From Deinococcales bacterium (lineage in GTDB: Bacteria; Deinococcota; Deinococci; Deinococcales; JAAFIG01), in assembly GCA_025352125.1 (NCBI GenBank), contig JANXTZ010000017.1, positions 1 to 56,517 on the forward strand: 56,517 bases of DNA, in the 5' to 3' direction. Below the pieces are notes generated by a model. The model saw nothing but the letters and a program-made list of their open reading frames with translations, was not told the DNA's origin and ran no database searches. Of this stretch, positions 42,661-50,930 are shown one piece after another. Every line of letters starts with the position of its first letter. Position 1 is the first letter of the stretch. A program made the translations under genes and the position numbers.

Positions 42661-44853
42661 ATGAATAAACTACTTAGAACGAACAAATGGTTGCTTTTTG
42701 GTGTTGGCTTCGCGTCACTGGTTGCTTGCTCATCACTTCCACCGCAAGAAGACACCCAAACGTTTATCCCCGACGATTCAGCCTTGGCGCTCAGGGCTAA
42801 TCTTCCAGCCTTAAACTCATGGACAATCCAGTTGGATGCCTACACCAACGGACTTGCAGGCATCAAAGCCTCAGACTTTCAAATGGCGGTGGTCGATTAC
42901 TCGAGCGACGGCAGCAACTCGGGCAAATGGAGCCGAAGCGAAATCAGAGACGCCAAAGCCAACAAACAACTGCTCGCCTACGTCTCGGTCGGAGAGGCTG
43001 AAGATTACAGGTACTACTGGTCAAGCAGCAATAAAGTTGGCAGCCCAGCCTGGATCACCGCCGCCAGTCCCAACCATCCTGGGCAATACACTGTTGATTA
43101 CTCGAGCAACCTGTGGCAAACCATTGTCTTGGGTTACGTTGATAAGATTATCAATCAAGGATTTGACGGGGCTTACCTGGACAACGTCAATGCTTACAAC
43201 AGCTTGGGTGCAAGTGCTGCGACAAAAACCCAGATGGTCAACTGGATTTGCAAAATCAGCCAGTTTGCCAAAACCAAAAATCCAAATTTTAAAATCCTCA
43301 CCCAAAATGCTTCAGACCTGATCTGGGTCAACAACGGGGCACTGGCTGCCTGTATCGATGCAACCACCCAGGAATCCATCTGGTTTAAAGCCGGTGACGT
43401 TCGAACATCGGATGCAAACCGAGCGCAACAACTGAAAGACGCTGCCGAATACAAGCGTCTGGGTAAACCCGTCTTTGCGCTCGACTTTGCAAGAACAGCG
43501 GCAAACGTTGCCGAAGCGTACACAAAATCAAAAGCCAGCGGTTTGATCGAGTATGTGACCGATGCAAATCTTGATGTCTTACGGATCAATCCAGGTTTTG
43601 ATCCAGCGCCCGGAACAACGCCAACACCGACTCCAACACCGACCCCAACACCGACCCCAACACCAAGTGCCGACCTGAGCCTTACGGGCAATGTAACCCC
43701 AAACCCTGTCGTTGTGAATGCAAACCTTAGCTACTCATTTGGCATCAAAAACGTTGGTCCAAACGCTGCCAGCAACCTCAAGTTCACAGACACCATGCCT
43801 GCGAACACCAAACTTGTCTCGAGCAACCCAAGCCAGGGGACTTGCAGTGTCAGCGCCAACGTGCTGACTTGCACCTTGGGCGGTCTGGCACTCAATGCAA
43901 GCGCTCAAATTACCGTGGTTGTCAGCTCAAGTGTCGCTGGAACGCTGGTCAACACCGCCCAGATCAGTGCAAGCGAAGTTGATCCTGTCGTCGCCAACAA
44001 TTCTTCAAGCTTGACCACGACGATTCAAGCGGCACCAACGCCGACACCGACCCCAACGCCGACCCCAACGCCGACACCAACGCCGACACCAGGCAACATC
44101 AAACTTCCGCCAGTCGGCAAAATCTCCTGGGATTGGCAGATCGGCGCGGGTGGCGACAGCAATGTGACCATACCAGCAGGTGTTACCTTGTTGGATTTGG
44201 ACGGCTTCAACATTTCCGCCGCCAAAGTTGCCAGTCTCAAAGCCGCCGGTGTCTACACCGTGTGCTATATCGATGCGGGCAGTTACGAAGATGGTCGTCC
44301 AGACTCGAGCCAGTACCCAGCCTACCTCAAAATTTACAAAGACACCCAGTGGAATGAATGGTTTTTGGACATCCGCGATGTCTTCAAGCCCAACAGCGTC
44401 CTGGCACAATTGCTCACGGCACGTTTTCAAATGTGCAAAGACAAAGGTTTCGATGCGCTCGAGCCCGACAACCTGCAAAACGATGAGAACACGGCAGGCT
44501 TACTGAGCAAACAAGAACAAATTGATTTTAATGGCTGGGTGGCAGACACCGCACACAAGGTTGGACTGGCAGTCTTTCAGAAAAATGGTCCCGATAACAT
44601 TTTATTAAAAGACCGAACCGGTAAAATGCTGGTCGAAAAATTCGACGGAATTCTGAACGAAGAATGCCAGCAGTACAGTGAATGCGGACCTTTGGCAGAA
44701 TACGTGAAGCGTGGAAAACTGGCATTGAACTCGGAGTACGCTGGAAGTTTGGACTGTAATCTCTCTGGTTCGTTGGTAATCAACTCGATCATGAAAGATT
44801 TGAGCTTGACCGGCGGCAACATGAGCGGCTATAAACGACAAAGCTGCAATTGA
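42661..44853 (+). CDS. Lipoprotein with two GH114/TM1410-type barrels and a DUF11 domain
   Basis: Protein of 730 residues: lipobox LVAC (C23); a first barrel at about 50-315 of TM1410/MJ1477 type (AYVSVGEAEDYRYYW, GFDGAYLDNVNAY); a (Pro-Thr)n linker; a DUF11 beta domain at about 337-455 (NPVVVNANLSYSFGIKNVGP); a second (Pro-Thr)n linker; and a GH114 domain at about 475-730 (VYTVCYIDAGSYEDGRPDS, FDALEPDNLQ). GH114 includes fungal Ega3, an endo-alpha-1,4-galactosaminidase. It could trim or release the polymer made by the neighbouring locus. Anchored by lipid, facing the cell surface or periplasm. No ribosome site is obvious before ATG 42661. Confidence 0.82.
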   Translation: MNKLLRTNKWLLFGVGFASLVACSSLPPQEDTQTFIPDDSALALRANLPALNSWTIQLDAYTNGLAGIKASDFQMAVVDYSSDGSNSGKWSRSEIRDAKANKQLLAYVSVGEAEDYRYYWSSSNKVGSPAWITAASPNHPGQYTVDYSSNLWQTIVLGYVDKIINQGFDGAYLDNVNAYNSLGASAATKTQMVNWICKISQFAKTKNPNFKILTQNASDLIWVNNGALAACIDATTQESIWFKAGDVRTSDANRAQQLKDAAEYKRLGKPVFALDFARTAANVAEAYTKSKASGLIEYVTDANLDVLRINPGFDPAPGTTPTPTPTPTPTPTPTPSADLSLTGNVTPNPVVVNANLSYSFGIKNVGPNAASNLKFTDTMPANTKLVSSNPSQGTCSVSANVLTCTLGGLALNASAQITVVVSSSVAGTLVNTAQISASEVDPVVANNSSSLTTTIQAAPTPTPTPTPTPTPTPTPTPGNIKLPPVGKISWDWQIGAGGDSNVTIPAGVTLLDLDGFNISAAKVASLKAAGVYTVCYIDAGSYEDGRPDSSQYPAYLKIYKDTQWNEWFLDIRDVFKPNSVLAQLLTARFQMCKDKGFDALEPDNLQNDENTAGLLSKQEQIDFNGWVADTAHKVGLAVFQKNGPDNILLKDRTGKMLVEKFDGILNEECQQYSECGPLAEYVKRGKLALNSEYAGSLDCNLSGSLVINSIMKDLSLTGGNMSGYKRQSCN
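43619..43664 (+). repeat. Pro-Thr linker microsatellite 1
   Basis: Hexanucleotide-type repeat CCAACACCGACC in the GH114 gene encoding (Pro-Thr)n. Such runs are prone to copy-number change by slippage. Confidence 0.8.
44041..44090 (+). repeat. Pro-Thr linker microsatellite 2
   Basis: Second (Pro-Thr)n coding run, units of CCGACACCGACCCCAACG type, separating DUF11 from the GH114 domain. Confidence 0.8.
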
Positions 44854-44879
44854 ATCCCAAATAAGAACGTCTGAAATTA

Positions 44880-44910
44880 TTGAGACTCGAGATTCAATCT
44901 CGAGTCTCAA
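44880..44910. terminator. Perfect 31-base palindromic hairpin between convergent genes
   Basis: Arms TTGAGACTCGAGATT (44880-44894) and AATCTCGAGTCTCAA (44896-44910) around a single C. Both arms contain CTCGAG. Lies 26 bases after the GH114 gene and before the end of the FG-GAP gene, so it is probably a bidirectional terminator, though the T-rich tail is short. Confidence 0.65.
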
Positions 44911-44989
44911 TGTTTATCGTTGTAAGGTTTAATCTGGTTTAACACGTATTCAAGTTGCTTTTGGCTCGATTAACTGAAAGTGTTTTCAA

Positions 44990-47491
44990 TTATTGCTTCA
45001 AGAGCACACTGAGGTTATTTGAACCAGAATTTGCCACGACCAGATCAATCCGACCGTCGTTGTTCAAATCACCGGTGGTTGCGCCTGAGGGACTTGTGCC
45101 AGCCGTGAAGTTGAGGGGCGCGGCAAAACCACCGGCATTGTTACCGATCAAAACATTGACATTGTTTGTTAAATCTTCATTAACGACAACCACGTCAAGT
45201 TGTCCGTCGCCGTTAAAGTCTCCCAGACTGACCGCTGTGGGAATGGCTGGCAAGTTGATTGCCTGTGAAGTGGCAAAGCTGCCCGAGTTGTTGCTCAACA
45301 ACACGCTGAGTTGCGTGTCTAGGTTGTTATTGGCGGTCACGAAATCCAGTCGCCCGTCATTGTTAAAGTCCCCGCTGGCAAACATGGTTGGACGGTTCGC
45401 CACGGTAAACAGTTTTGGCGTCAAAAAGTTACCAGCCCCGTCTCCGAACAACAAGCTGATCTCGCCTGCCTGGCTTGGATGACTGAGCAGCACGGCAACA
45501 TCAAGATGACCGTCGGCATTGAAATCACCGCTCAAGACGCTCGACTGGTCGCTGCCCGCACGGAAGCTCGAGGCTGTCGAAAACACACCAGCCCCAGTTC
45601 CGAAAAGGACACTGACCGTGCCATCAATGTTGTCCGAAGTGCTGACCAGATCGAGCTTGCCGTCGCTGTTAAAATCTCCTGAGGCAATCGAATTGGGATT
45701 TGTACCGACCACATAATTGGTTGTAACAAAGCCCCCCGTACCATTTCCAATCAATACGCTGATTGTGCCAGCATTTTGGTTGGCGGTCGCCAAGTCAAGA
45801 ATGCCGTCGTTGTTGAAATCACCGCTCGAGATTGCCGTTGGCGCAGCACCCACCGCGACAGAGGTGGCAGCGGCAAAACCGCCACTTCCATTTCCAATCA
45901 AAATGCTGACTGTACCAGCAGCCTGGTTGGCGCTTGCCAGGTCGAGTTTTCCATCCTGATTGAAGTCACCAGAAACCACCGCCAGCGGCAGTGTGCCGGT
46001 AGCAAAGTTGGTGAGGGCACCGAATCCAGCCGCAATTTCTGGATTGCTCGAGTTGCGAAAACGGTACACGACAGGTTTGATCGAAGCGTTATCACCTGAA
46101 CGGGTTAAAGCGCTCGAGAGACTGACCTCAACCTCCTCGCCAGGTTTGAACGGGACGGTGGGCGTGTAACTGAGGGTGGTGCCAGCTCCAGAATAAATTC
46201 CGTTGTTGAACGTTCCGCCAGCCACCTTGCGTTGTCCGGTTTGAAAGGCTTGAACCACAAAACTTGAATCTGTTGGTGCGTTCATGGCTTGACAAAATGA
46301 TGCACCAATGCCCGAACTTGACGAGATATTTTTGCTGTTTGGTGCTGGCACAACCGATTCCATCTTGACCCCAGGGGAAGTGGTGAGCAATTCTGGATTT
46401 GGAAATACGCCAGAAGCCATTGCGGTGTGAACATCACAAAGGGTGCGTTTGTTAAGGGTTGACGAACCATAAAATCCACTGCCCGAAAGCAAGTTGATCA
46501 GCGGGTTGACGTTTGGCAAACTTGAAATCAACTCTTGAAGACGCCCGCTTCCTTTGGCATCGGTCTGCTCCTCGAGGCTTTGGGTGGCGATTGAATCCGT
46601 TTCTACGGCGACCAGGACTTGAAAGGCAAAAACAAATGGTGTGGCAACACGGGACGGTTGGCGCGGCAAGTAAAAACCAAGTGTAAATTGCCCTTTGTAA
46701 CATGAGGCATCGGTGGTGAATGCACAGGTTGAAGGCGTGGTCGGAATGCTCCGTCCGCCCAAAAAGTTTCGTGCCACAAAACCGTAATCAAGAACATCGG
46801 CATGAGCATTGGGATTTGAGGGGCTGGGATCGGTATAAAAAACATTGGCATCGGCTTGTACCTTATCCACTTCGCCCGTGGCAGGGTTTCCAGTGCGGGT
46901 ATAAATTTGCATGTCTGCCAAGTCCGGATTGACAACTACGCCGCGCACGGTTGAACGCATTCCGTGCGATGGTTTGATGGCTCTAAAAACGTTGGCACCA
47001 TTGGGAAAAGTGTCGGTGTCAATCACAGGTACATTTGCGCCACTCACGACAGTGTTAAACATTGTTCCCAATTTTGAAGCCGCCCAACTGGTGCCGTAGG
47101 TGGGGTTGGTACCCGCTTTGTCAAAACTGGTGGCTATCAGGTTTAAATTGCTAAAAGGCGTTGCGCCAACGTTGGCAACCTCAAAGGTGGCTTGAACGTA
47201 ACGGCTTGGCGTACCAAACGGTGTCAAATCATTGATGTCCAAAAATTGGACTTGACGACGACGAAAATTAACCGCATTGTCAAGCACCCCAGATATTGTT
47301 CGGTTTTGTGCGCTCTGCGATTTCAATGGGTTAAACGTGGCATTGGCAACTGGATTGTCTTGATCGCGCAAATCGATTGAGATGCTCAACAAACCCAAAA
47401 TGCTCGAGTCGGCGGTTGGGATTGGTTTTGGAGTTGGAATGGTATTGCAGGCACTCAGTGCCAGGAATGCAAAAAGAATGAATCGTTTCAT
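44990..47491 (-). CDS. FG-GAP/VCBS-repeat lipoprotein
   Basis: Surface lipoprotein of 833 residues: lipobox LSAC (C15), an N-terminal half (about 20-480) of unknown beta-rich fold with an Ig-like segment near 420-480, then about seven FG-GAP/VCBS repeats of some 48 residues from 495 to the end. Each carries a calcium-binding D-x-N/D-x-D-G-x-x-D loop (DFNQDGKLD, DFNNDGILD, DFNSDGKLD and so on) followed by VLxGNGxGxF. These make an integrin-like propeller, often used in adhesion or carbohydrate binding. It closes the exopolysaccharide region; six CTCGAG in 2.5 kb. Confidence 0.87.
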   Translation of the reverse strand: MKRFILFAFLALSACNTIPTPKPIPTADSSILGLLSISIDLRDQDNPVANATFNPLKSQSAQNRTISGVLDNAVNFRRRQVQFLDINDLTPFGTPSRYVQATFEVANVGATPFSNLNLIATSFDKAGTNPTYGTSWAASKLGTMFNTVVSGANVPVIDTDTFPNGANVFRAIKPSHGMRSTVRGVVVNPDLADMQIYTRTGNPATGEVDKVQADANVFYTDPSPSNPNAHADVLDYGFVARNFLGGRSIPTTPSTCAFTTDASCYKGQFTLGFYLPRQPSRVATPFVFAFQVLVAVETDSIATQSLEEQTDAKGSGRLQELISSLPNVNPLINLLSGSGFYGSSTLNKRTLCDVHTAMASGVFPNPELLTTSPGVKMESVVPAPNSKNISSSSGIGASFCQAMNAPTDSSFVVQAFQTGQRKVAGGTFNNGIYSGAGTTLSYTPTVPFKPGEEVEVSLSSALTRSGDNASIKPVVYRFRNSSNPEIAAGFGALTNFATGTLPLAVVSGDFNQDGKLDLASANQAAGTVSILIGNGSGGFAAATSVAVGAAPTAISSGDFNNDGILDLATANQNAGTISVLIGNGTGGFVTTNYVVGTNPNSIASGDFNSDGKLDLVSTSDNIDGTVSVLFGTGAGVFSTASSFRAGSDQSSVLSGDFNADGHLDVAVLLSHPSQAGEISLLFGDGAGNFLTPKLFTVANRPTMFASGDFNNDGRLDFVTANNNLDTQLSVLLSNNSGSFATSQAINLPAIPTAVSLGDFNGDGQLDVVVVNEDLTNNVNVLIGNNAGGFAAPLNFTAGTSPSGATTGDLNNDGRIDLVVANSGSNNLSVLLKQ

Positions 47492-48266
47492 AAAGCCTCC
47501 GTTTTATAGCAATTTAAATCAATAAAATTTATTTCAACAGTTTTTTAAATTAAAAAACCTTCATAGAAATAGTGTGATTTAAAGCATAACACCTAAAAAT
47601 TGATTTATAAAATGACATTAGATGCGTTTAAGTAAATTTTATGTTTTAAAATCATTAAAATAAAAACACTTCGAGCAACCCAAAGAACATTGCCTCCTAC
47701 GGCTGAAAATTGACAGTTTCGACATTTCATGCAAAATATGGCAAGTTCATTCTCTTCCCATATTGAATCGATTGTATCGGGCTGAACATAAATTTAGCGT
47801 TAAGCGCATTTGATCCGTGAATTAGCGCTACAACCTGCCGTTCTTGCATAATCTCAGAATGAGAATGTTCTAATTTAATGTTCTGTTTATGACCGCCGTA
47901 AACAAATTGAGGATTGCTCAATGCGATCAACTTTCAAGCGAAAGGTACACCTCGTGTCTGTACTCAACACTGCAAATGCTCACAATCGATTCTCTTTAGG
48001 GTTGTAAATCAATAACTGTTAATGTAAAAGCTGCTTGTTCACTTAATGCTTAAAACGCTAAAACTTTACACTTTAAAACTTTGGATTTACACATTGCTGG
48101 CTCGAGCTTGGTTTTGGACATCAAATTCAAATGATTGCCAGCCGGTAATCTTTCGTCGTCAAACTCTAAAAGTGAACCCTTACCTAAAAGCCTAAGCATT
48201 CTGGCGTAGTGCAAAAAGCACAATTGCGTAGTACACTTTCACAAAGCTCAAACGGAAAGGCGGTGC
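47492..48266. other. AT-rich non-coding stretch (775 bases)
   Basis: No convincing gene on either strand. AT-rich, with one CTCGAG (near 48101). It contains the upstream region of the FG-GAP gene on the left and of the small-ORF cluster on the right, where TACACT (48232-48237) is a possible -10. No tRNA-like fold or repeat array seen. Confidence 0.5.
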
Positions 48267-48377
48267 ATGGCAATGGTGAAACTCGAGAACAACCTCAATA
48301 CCAAGATCGTTCTTGCCGTGTTTGCATTGCCCAATGCCGCTCGAGGTCTTGATGAACCCATATTTTCGTCGTTTTGA
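48267..48377 (+). CDS. Small ORF 1 (36 residues)
   Basis: MAMVKLENNLNTKIVLAVFA begins a 36-residue peptide ending IFSSF, with GGAAAGGCGG just before ATG 48267, two in-frame CTCGAG contexts, and an intrinsic terminator starting 15 bases after its stop. The middle (TKIVLAVFALPNAA) is hydrophobic enough to be a short membrane-binding or signal-like helix. It could be a small protein, a leader peptide for attenuation of the ORFs beyond the terminator, or a secreted peptide. Family unknown. Confidence 0.4.
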   Translation: MAMVKLENNLNTKIVLAVFALPNAARGLDEPIFSSF

Positions 48378-48390
48378 TTCGGTTTCAAAC

Positions 48391-48426
48391 TGAACTCCGG
48401 CGGAATACATCCCGCCGGAGTTTTTT
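48391..48426 (+). terminator. Strong intrinsic terminator after small ORF 1
   Basis: Arms AACTCCGGCGG (48393-48403) and CCGCCGGAGTT (48412-48422), an 11-base GC-rich stem with an 8-base loop, followed by a six-T run (48421-48426). Classical Rho-independent terminator on the plus strand, or an attenuator for the small ORFs downstream. Confidence 0.8.
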
Positions 48427-48446
48427 GTAATTCAAAGGAGCCAGTC

Positions 48447-48617
48447 ATGGTCGTGCCAATCAAAGAATCCCATCGAGCCATTGCTGTCAAACTCGAGCTT
48501 GATCTCGAGCATCCGTTCCATTTTGACTTTCAATCTTTTTCTTATTTGAGGACATCATTATCATGCTTGACGCCAAACCAAAACCACAAATTACGACAGC
48601 GCCTCTGGCGGGTGTAA
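48447..48617 (+). CDS. Small ORF 2 (56 residues)
   Basis: AAAGGAG (48434-48440) is a strong ribosome site before ATG 48447. The peptide begins MVVPIKESHRAIAVKLELDL and has two in-frame CTC-GAG pairs, as real genes here do. Its second half, where it overlaps small ORF 3 in another frame, has less typical codons, so the true product may be shorter or the frame may have shifted. No family recognised. Confidence 0.4.
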   Translation: MVVPIKESHRAIAVKLELDLEHPFHFDFQSFSYLRTSLSCLTPNQNHKLRQRLWRV

Positions 48618-48688
48618 AAAACGTCGGTTGGACGATCACCAAAGTTCGTGTTCCAACACCGCCAAAACCAAATGCTGCACGGACATGA
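48563..48688 (+). CDS. Small ORF 3 (41 residues)
   Basis: Peptide beginning MLDAKPKPQITTAPLAG and ending NAART, basic, Pro/Lys/Thr-rich with a central NVGWTITKVRV. GAGGA (48547-48551) lies 11 bases upstream. It overlaps small ORF 2 by 55 bases in a different frame and ends just before a perfect stem-loop. A Lys/Pro-rich leader with a Gly/Trp/Thr core could suit a modified-peptide precursor, but no maturation enzyme is adjacent. Function unknown. Confidence 0.38.
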   Translation: MLDAKPKPQITTAPLAGVKNVGWTITKVRVPTPPKPNAART

Positions 48689-48700
48689 TGTGCAGAATCA

Positions 48701-48733
48701 AAACTGACTGAAATCTTAGATTTCAGTCAGTTT
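48701..48733. terminator. Perfect stem-loop closing the small-ORF cluster
   Basis: Arms AAACTGACTGAAATC (48701-48715) and GATTTCAGTCAGTTT (48719-48733) with a 3-base loop; A-rich 5' and T-rich 3' ends make it work in both directions. It overlaps the stop codon of the convergent gene. Confidence 0.75.
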
Positions 48734-49541
48734 AAGGTTTGCGAAACAAACCCCAGATTGTTGCCATCAAAGACAATGCCAGACCCGCGAACAACGAATA
48801 CAACAACGGATTCAACTCGAGTTTGGGTTCGTTCAAGGCGGGCACCTCTCGAGAGGCGTAAAAACCAACTTGCGAGGTTGGCGACAAGACATCCAGGACC
48901 GTCGGAGCATCTTGCAGGTTCGAGCTGAGGCGCAAAGCGGACGCTACACTGCTGACCTCGGTGACACCGTACTTGCTCAATGGATCGTACAGGCTGACAA
49001 AAGCCCAGTAGCGGTACGCGTCGCCTGGCAATTGCGTGGTCAGAACAATATTGGCACCATCAACCACAACACCGACCCTAGATGAGACTTGGGCAGCCTG
49101 CGGTGCATTTTTGGCAGTTTCAAGCAGCGCGTTCCAACCATTCACGCGCAGGTGATAGCGCCAACCGCGCCCTGGTGGCGAATGAAAACCAGTCGATCCA
49201 AATTCCTCAATACCGCCCCGTTCAGAGTTCAAAAAAACATCAATGACCGGTTCGCTAAAACCATTTGGGGCACGTTCTGGATTTTGCACACTGCCAAACG
49301 AAATTTTTAACTCGAGTTTTTGGTTGACCTCACTTGCCGTGAAGGTTCGAATATCCAAAACGCTGCCGTCTTTGACCGTGCTTGGCAGGGCGTAAACACC
49401 GTCGCCGAGGGCGTCGCCTTGTGGGTCTGATACTGAGAACAAAACCGTGCCCGCCGCCGAGACGTTCGAGGCGCATGAGAGCATCAGAAACACCATGAAA
49501 CGGGATGTAAAAATTGGAAATTGAAGAAGACAAAAACGCAT
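48732..49541 (-). CDS. Exported glucodextranase-C-like domain protein with C-terminal membrane anchor
   Basis: Protein of 269 residues: N-terminal signal (MVFLMLSCASNVSA), a beta-sandwich domain beginning SVSDPQGDALGDGVYALP that resembles the C-terminal (DOMON-like) domain of glucodextranases and pullulanases, and a C-terminal helix (LLYSLFAGLALSLMATIWGLF) followed by RKP. It would be held in the cytoplasmic membrane with the domain outside, probably binding a carbohydrate. It follows the yvcK gene by 48 bases on the same strand and may be co-transcribed with it. Confidence 0.72.
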   Translation of the reverse strand: MRFCLLQFPIFTSRFMVFLMLSCASNVSAAGTVLFSVSDPQGDALGDGVYALPSTVKDGSVLDIRTFTASEVNQKLELKISFGSVQNPERAPNGFSEPVIDVFLNSERGGIEEFGSTGFHSPPGRGWRYHLRVNGWNALLETAKNAPQAAQVSSRVGVVVDGANIVLTTQLPGDAYRYWAFVSLYDPLSKYGVTEVSSVASALRLSSNLQDAPTVLDVLSPTSQVGFYASREVPALNEPKLELNPLLYSLFAGLALSLMATIWGLFRKP

Positions 49542-49589
49542 CGTGGGCAGTATATCGACAATCGATGAGCTTATTAAGAAGCCTCACAT

Positions 49590-50930
49590 TCAAATTTTGG
49601 GCATGGGTTTGGGAATGGGTCTTGAACGAAGGCGTTTCTCGAGCAAAACCCTGATCAAAACGGCACTCAGTGCCCGAGGTTGATGTTGCCCCTCGCCATT
49701 CTGGGTTAATCGCGCCATGTGCACCGCAATCCCAGCCTGACGCGCCAGCACCAAATCGAGTTTCACTTGCTGGGCTCGTTCGGCAAGGTATTTTTCCAGG
49801 GTTGCTCTTGAGATTGGTGCATCGTTTACCAGCACAACGTCGGGTTTGCGTCCAAGATGTGCCGCAACCGCCTGACAGTGATCAAAGACGCTCAGTCCGT
49901 CTGTTTCACCGTGTTCGGTCATGATGTTGGCAACATAGACAATTGTGGCGGTGCTCTGCTTGATGGCTCGAGCCAGATCGGGCACCAGCAACGGCGGAAT
50001 GACGCTGGTATACAGGCTTCCAGGTCCCATCACGATCATTTCGGCATTTAAAATTGTTTCCACCGCGCCAGGAATTGCCGTCGGTTGATCGGGTTCGAGT
50101 CTGAGCTGTTTGATCCGCCGTCCAGCCGCCTGCTCGCGCAGGGTGCTCTCGCCAGCGATCACGGTGCCATCCTCGAGTTCGGTCATCAGGGTGGCGGCAC
50201 TGGCGGTGGCAGGCAACACCTTGCCTCGAACGTTCAAAATATTGTTCAGTGCCATGATGGCGCTGCCAAAATCACCGCGCTCTTCAGAGAGTGTCGCCAG
50301 CATCAAATTTCCAAAAGTATGTCCCTCGAGTTCTTCGCCGCGTTTAAAACGGTGCAACAACAATTTTGCCAAATCTGGCGAGTCTGAGAGCGCCGCATAA
50401 CAATCGGTCAGATCGCCCGGTGCGGGCATGTCCAGAGACTTTCGCAAACGCCCACTCGAGCCGCCGTCGTCGGTCACAGCCACAATTGCAGTGATATTGC
50501 TCGAGTACCGTTTCAAGCCAGACAGCAGGTTGCTCAAGCCAGTCCCGCCGCCTATCGCCACAATTTTTGGACCCTGCCCCAACGCCCGTATCCTAAAAAT
50601 TCGGTCCAAGGTTTCGCTCGGGCTCGAGCCGAGCGAACGCAGCAGTGAACGGTTCAAGCCGATCACGCCCAACCAACCCAACAAGACGCCCAAGACCATC
50701 AAGATTGCCGCCCAGCCCCAGCGCCCCAATTGCAGCATTTCGGAGATATCAATCAGTCGCGCCGTAAAATTGATAAAAAAATTGCGCTGCTCACCAACCC
50801 GCGTCCAGGCGACAAAACCGCCCATCAACACCAGCACGCCCAACAAAACCAGTGCCAGGTAGCGTTTGACTTTTAAACCAGGAATCAGCCAACGCCACAA
50901 ACCCATCCAGAAGGTGCGTCTGGATTTCAC
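49590..50930 (-). CDS. yvcK: YvcK/CofD-like factor with N-terminal membrane helices
   Basis: Protein of 446 residues. Two N-terminal membrane helices (about 24-43 and 73-92) precede the YvcK domain: GGGTGLS at 127-133, VTDDGGSSGRLR, PGDLTDCYAALSD, HTFGNLML, IVMGPGSLYTSVIPPLL and VANIMTEHGETDGLS. YvcK binds UDP-GlcNAc and coordinates carbon flux and cell-wall synthesis in Firmicutes. The membrane-anchored form is less common than the soluble one. Its ATG overlaps the rapZ stop by 4 bases. The whiA gene that often follows in Gram-positives is absent. Confidence 0.9.
   Translation of the reverse strand: MKSRRTFWMGLWRWLIPGLKVKRYLALVLLGVLVLMGGFVAWTRVGEQRNFFINFTARLIDISEMLQLGRWGWAAILMVLGVLLGWLGVIGLNRSLLRSLGSSPSETLDRIFRIRALGQGPKIVAIGGGTGLSNLLSGLKRYSSNITAIVAVTDDGGSSGRLRKSLDMPAPGDLTDCYAALSDSPDLAKLLLHRFKRGEELEGHTFGNLMLATLSEERGDFGSAIMALNNILNVRGKVLPATASAATLMTELEDGTVIAGESTLREQAAGRRIKQLRLEPDQPTAIPGAVETILNAEMIVMGPGSLYTSVIPPLLVPDLARAIKQSTATIVYVANIMTEHGETDGLSVFDHCQAVAAHLGRKPDVVLVNDAPISRATLEKYLAERAQQVKLDLVLARQAGIAVHMARLTQNGEGQHQPRALSAVLIRVLLEKRLRSRPIPKPMPKI

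Noticed and set aside
43619..44090. Tandem repeats as a possible CRISPR array
   Set aside because: They are short in-frame (Pro-Thr)n coding runs without spacers.
47492..48266. Possible tRNA or structured RNA in the AT-rich gap
   Set aside because: I found no T-loop signature or cloverleaf arms; only weak short hairpins.
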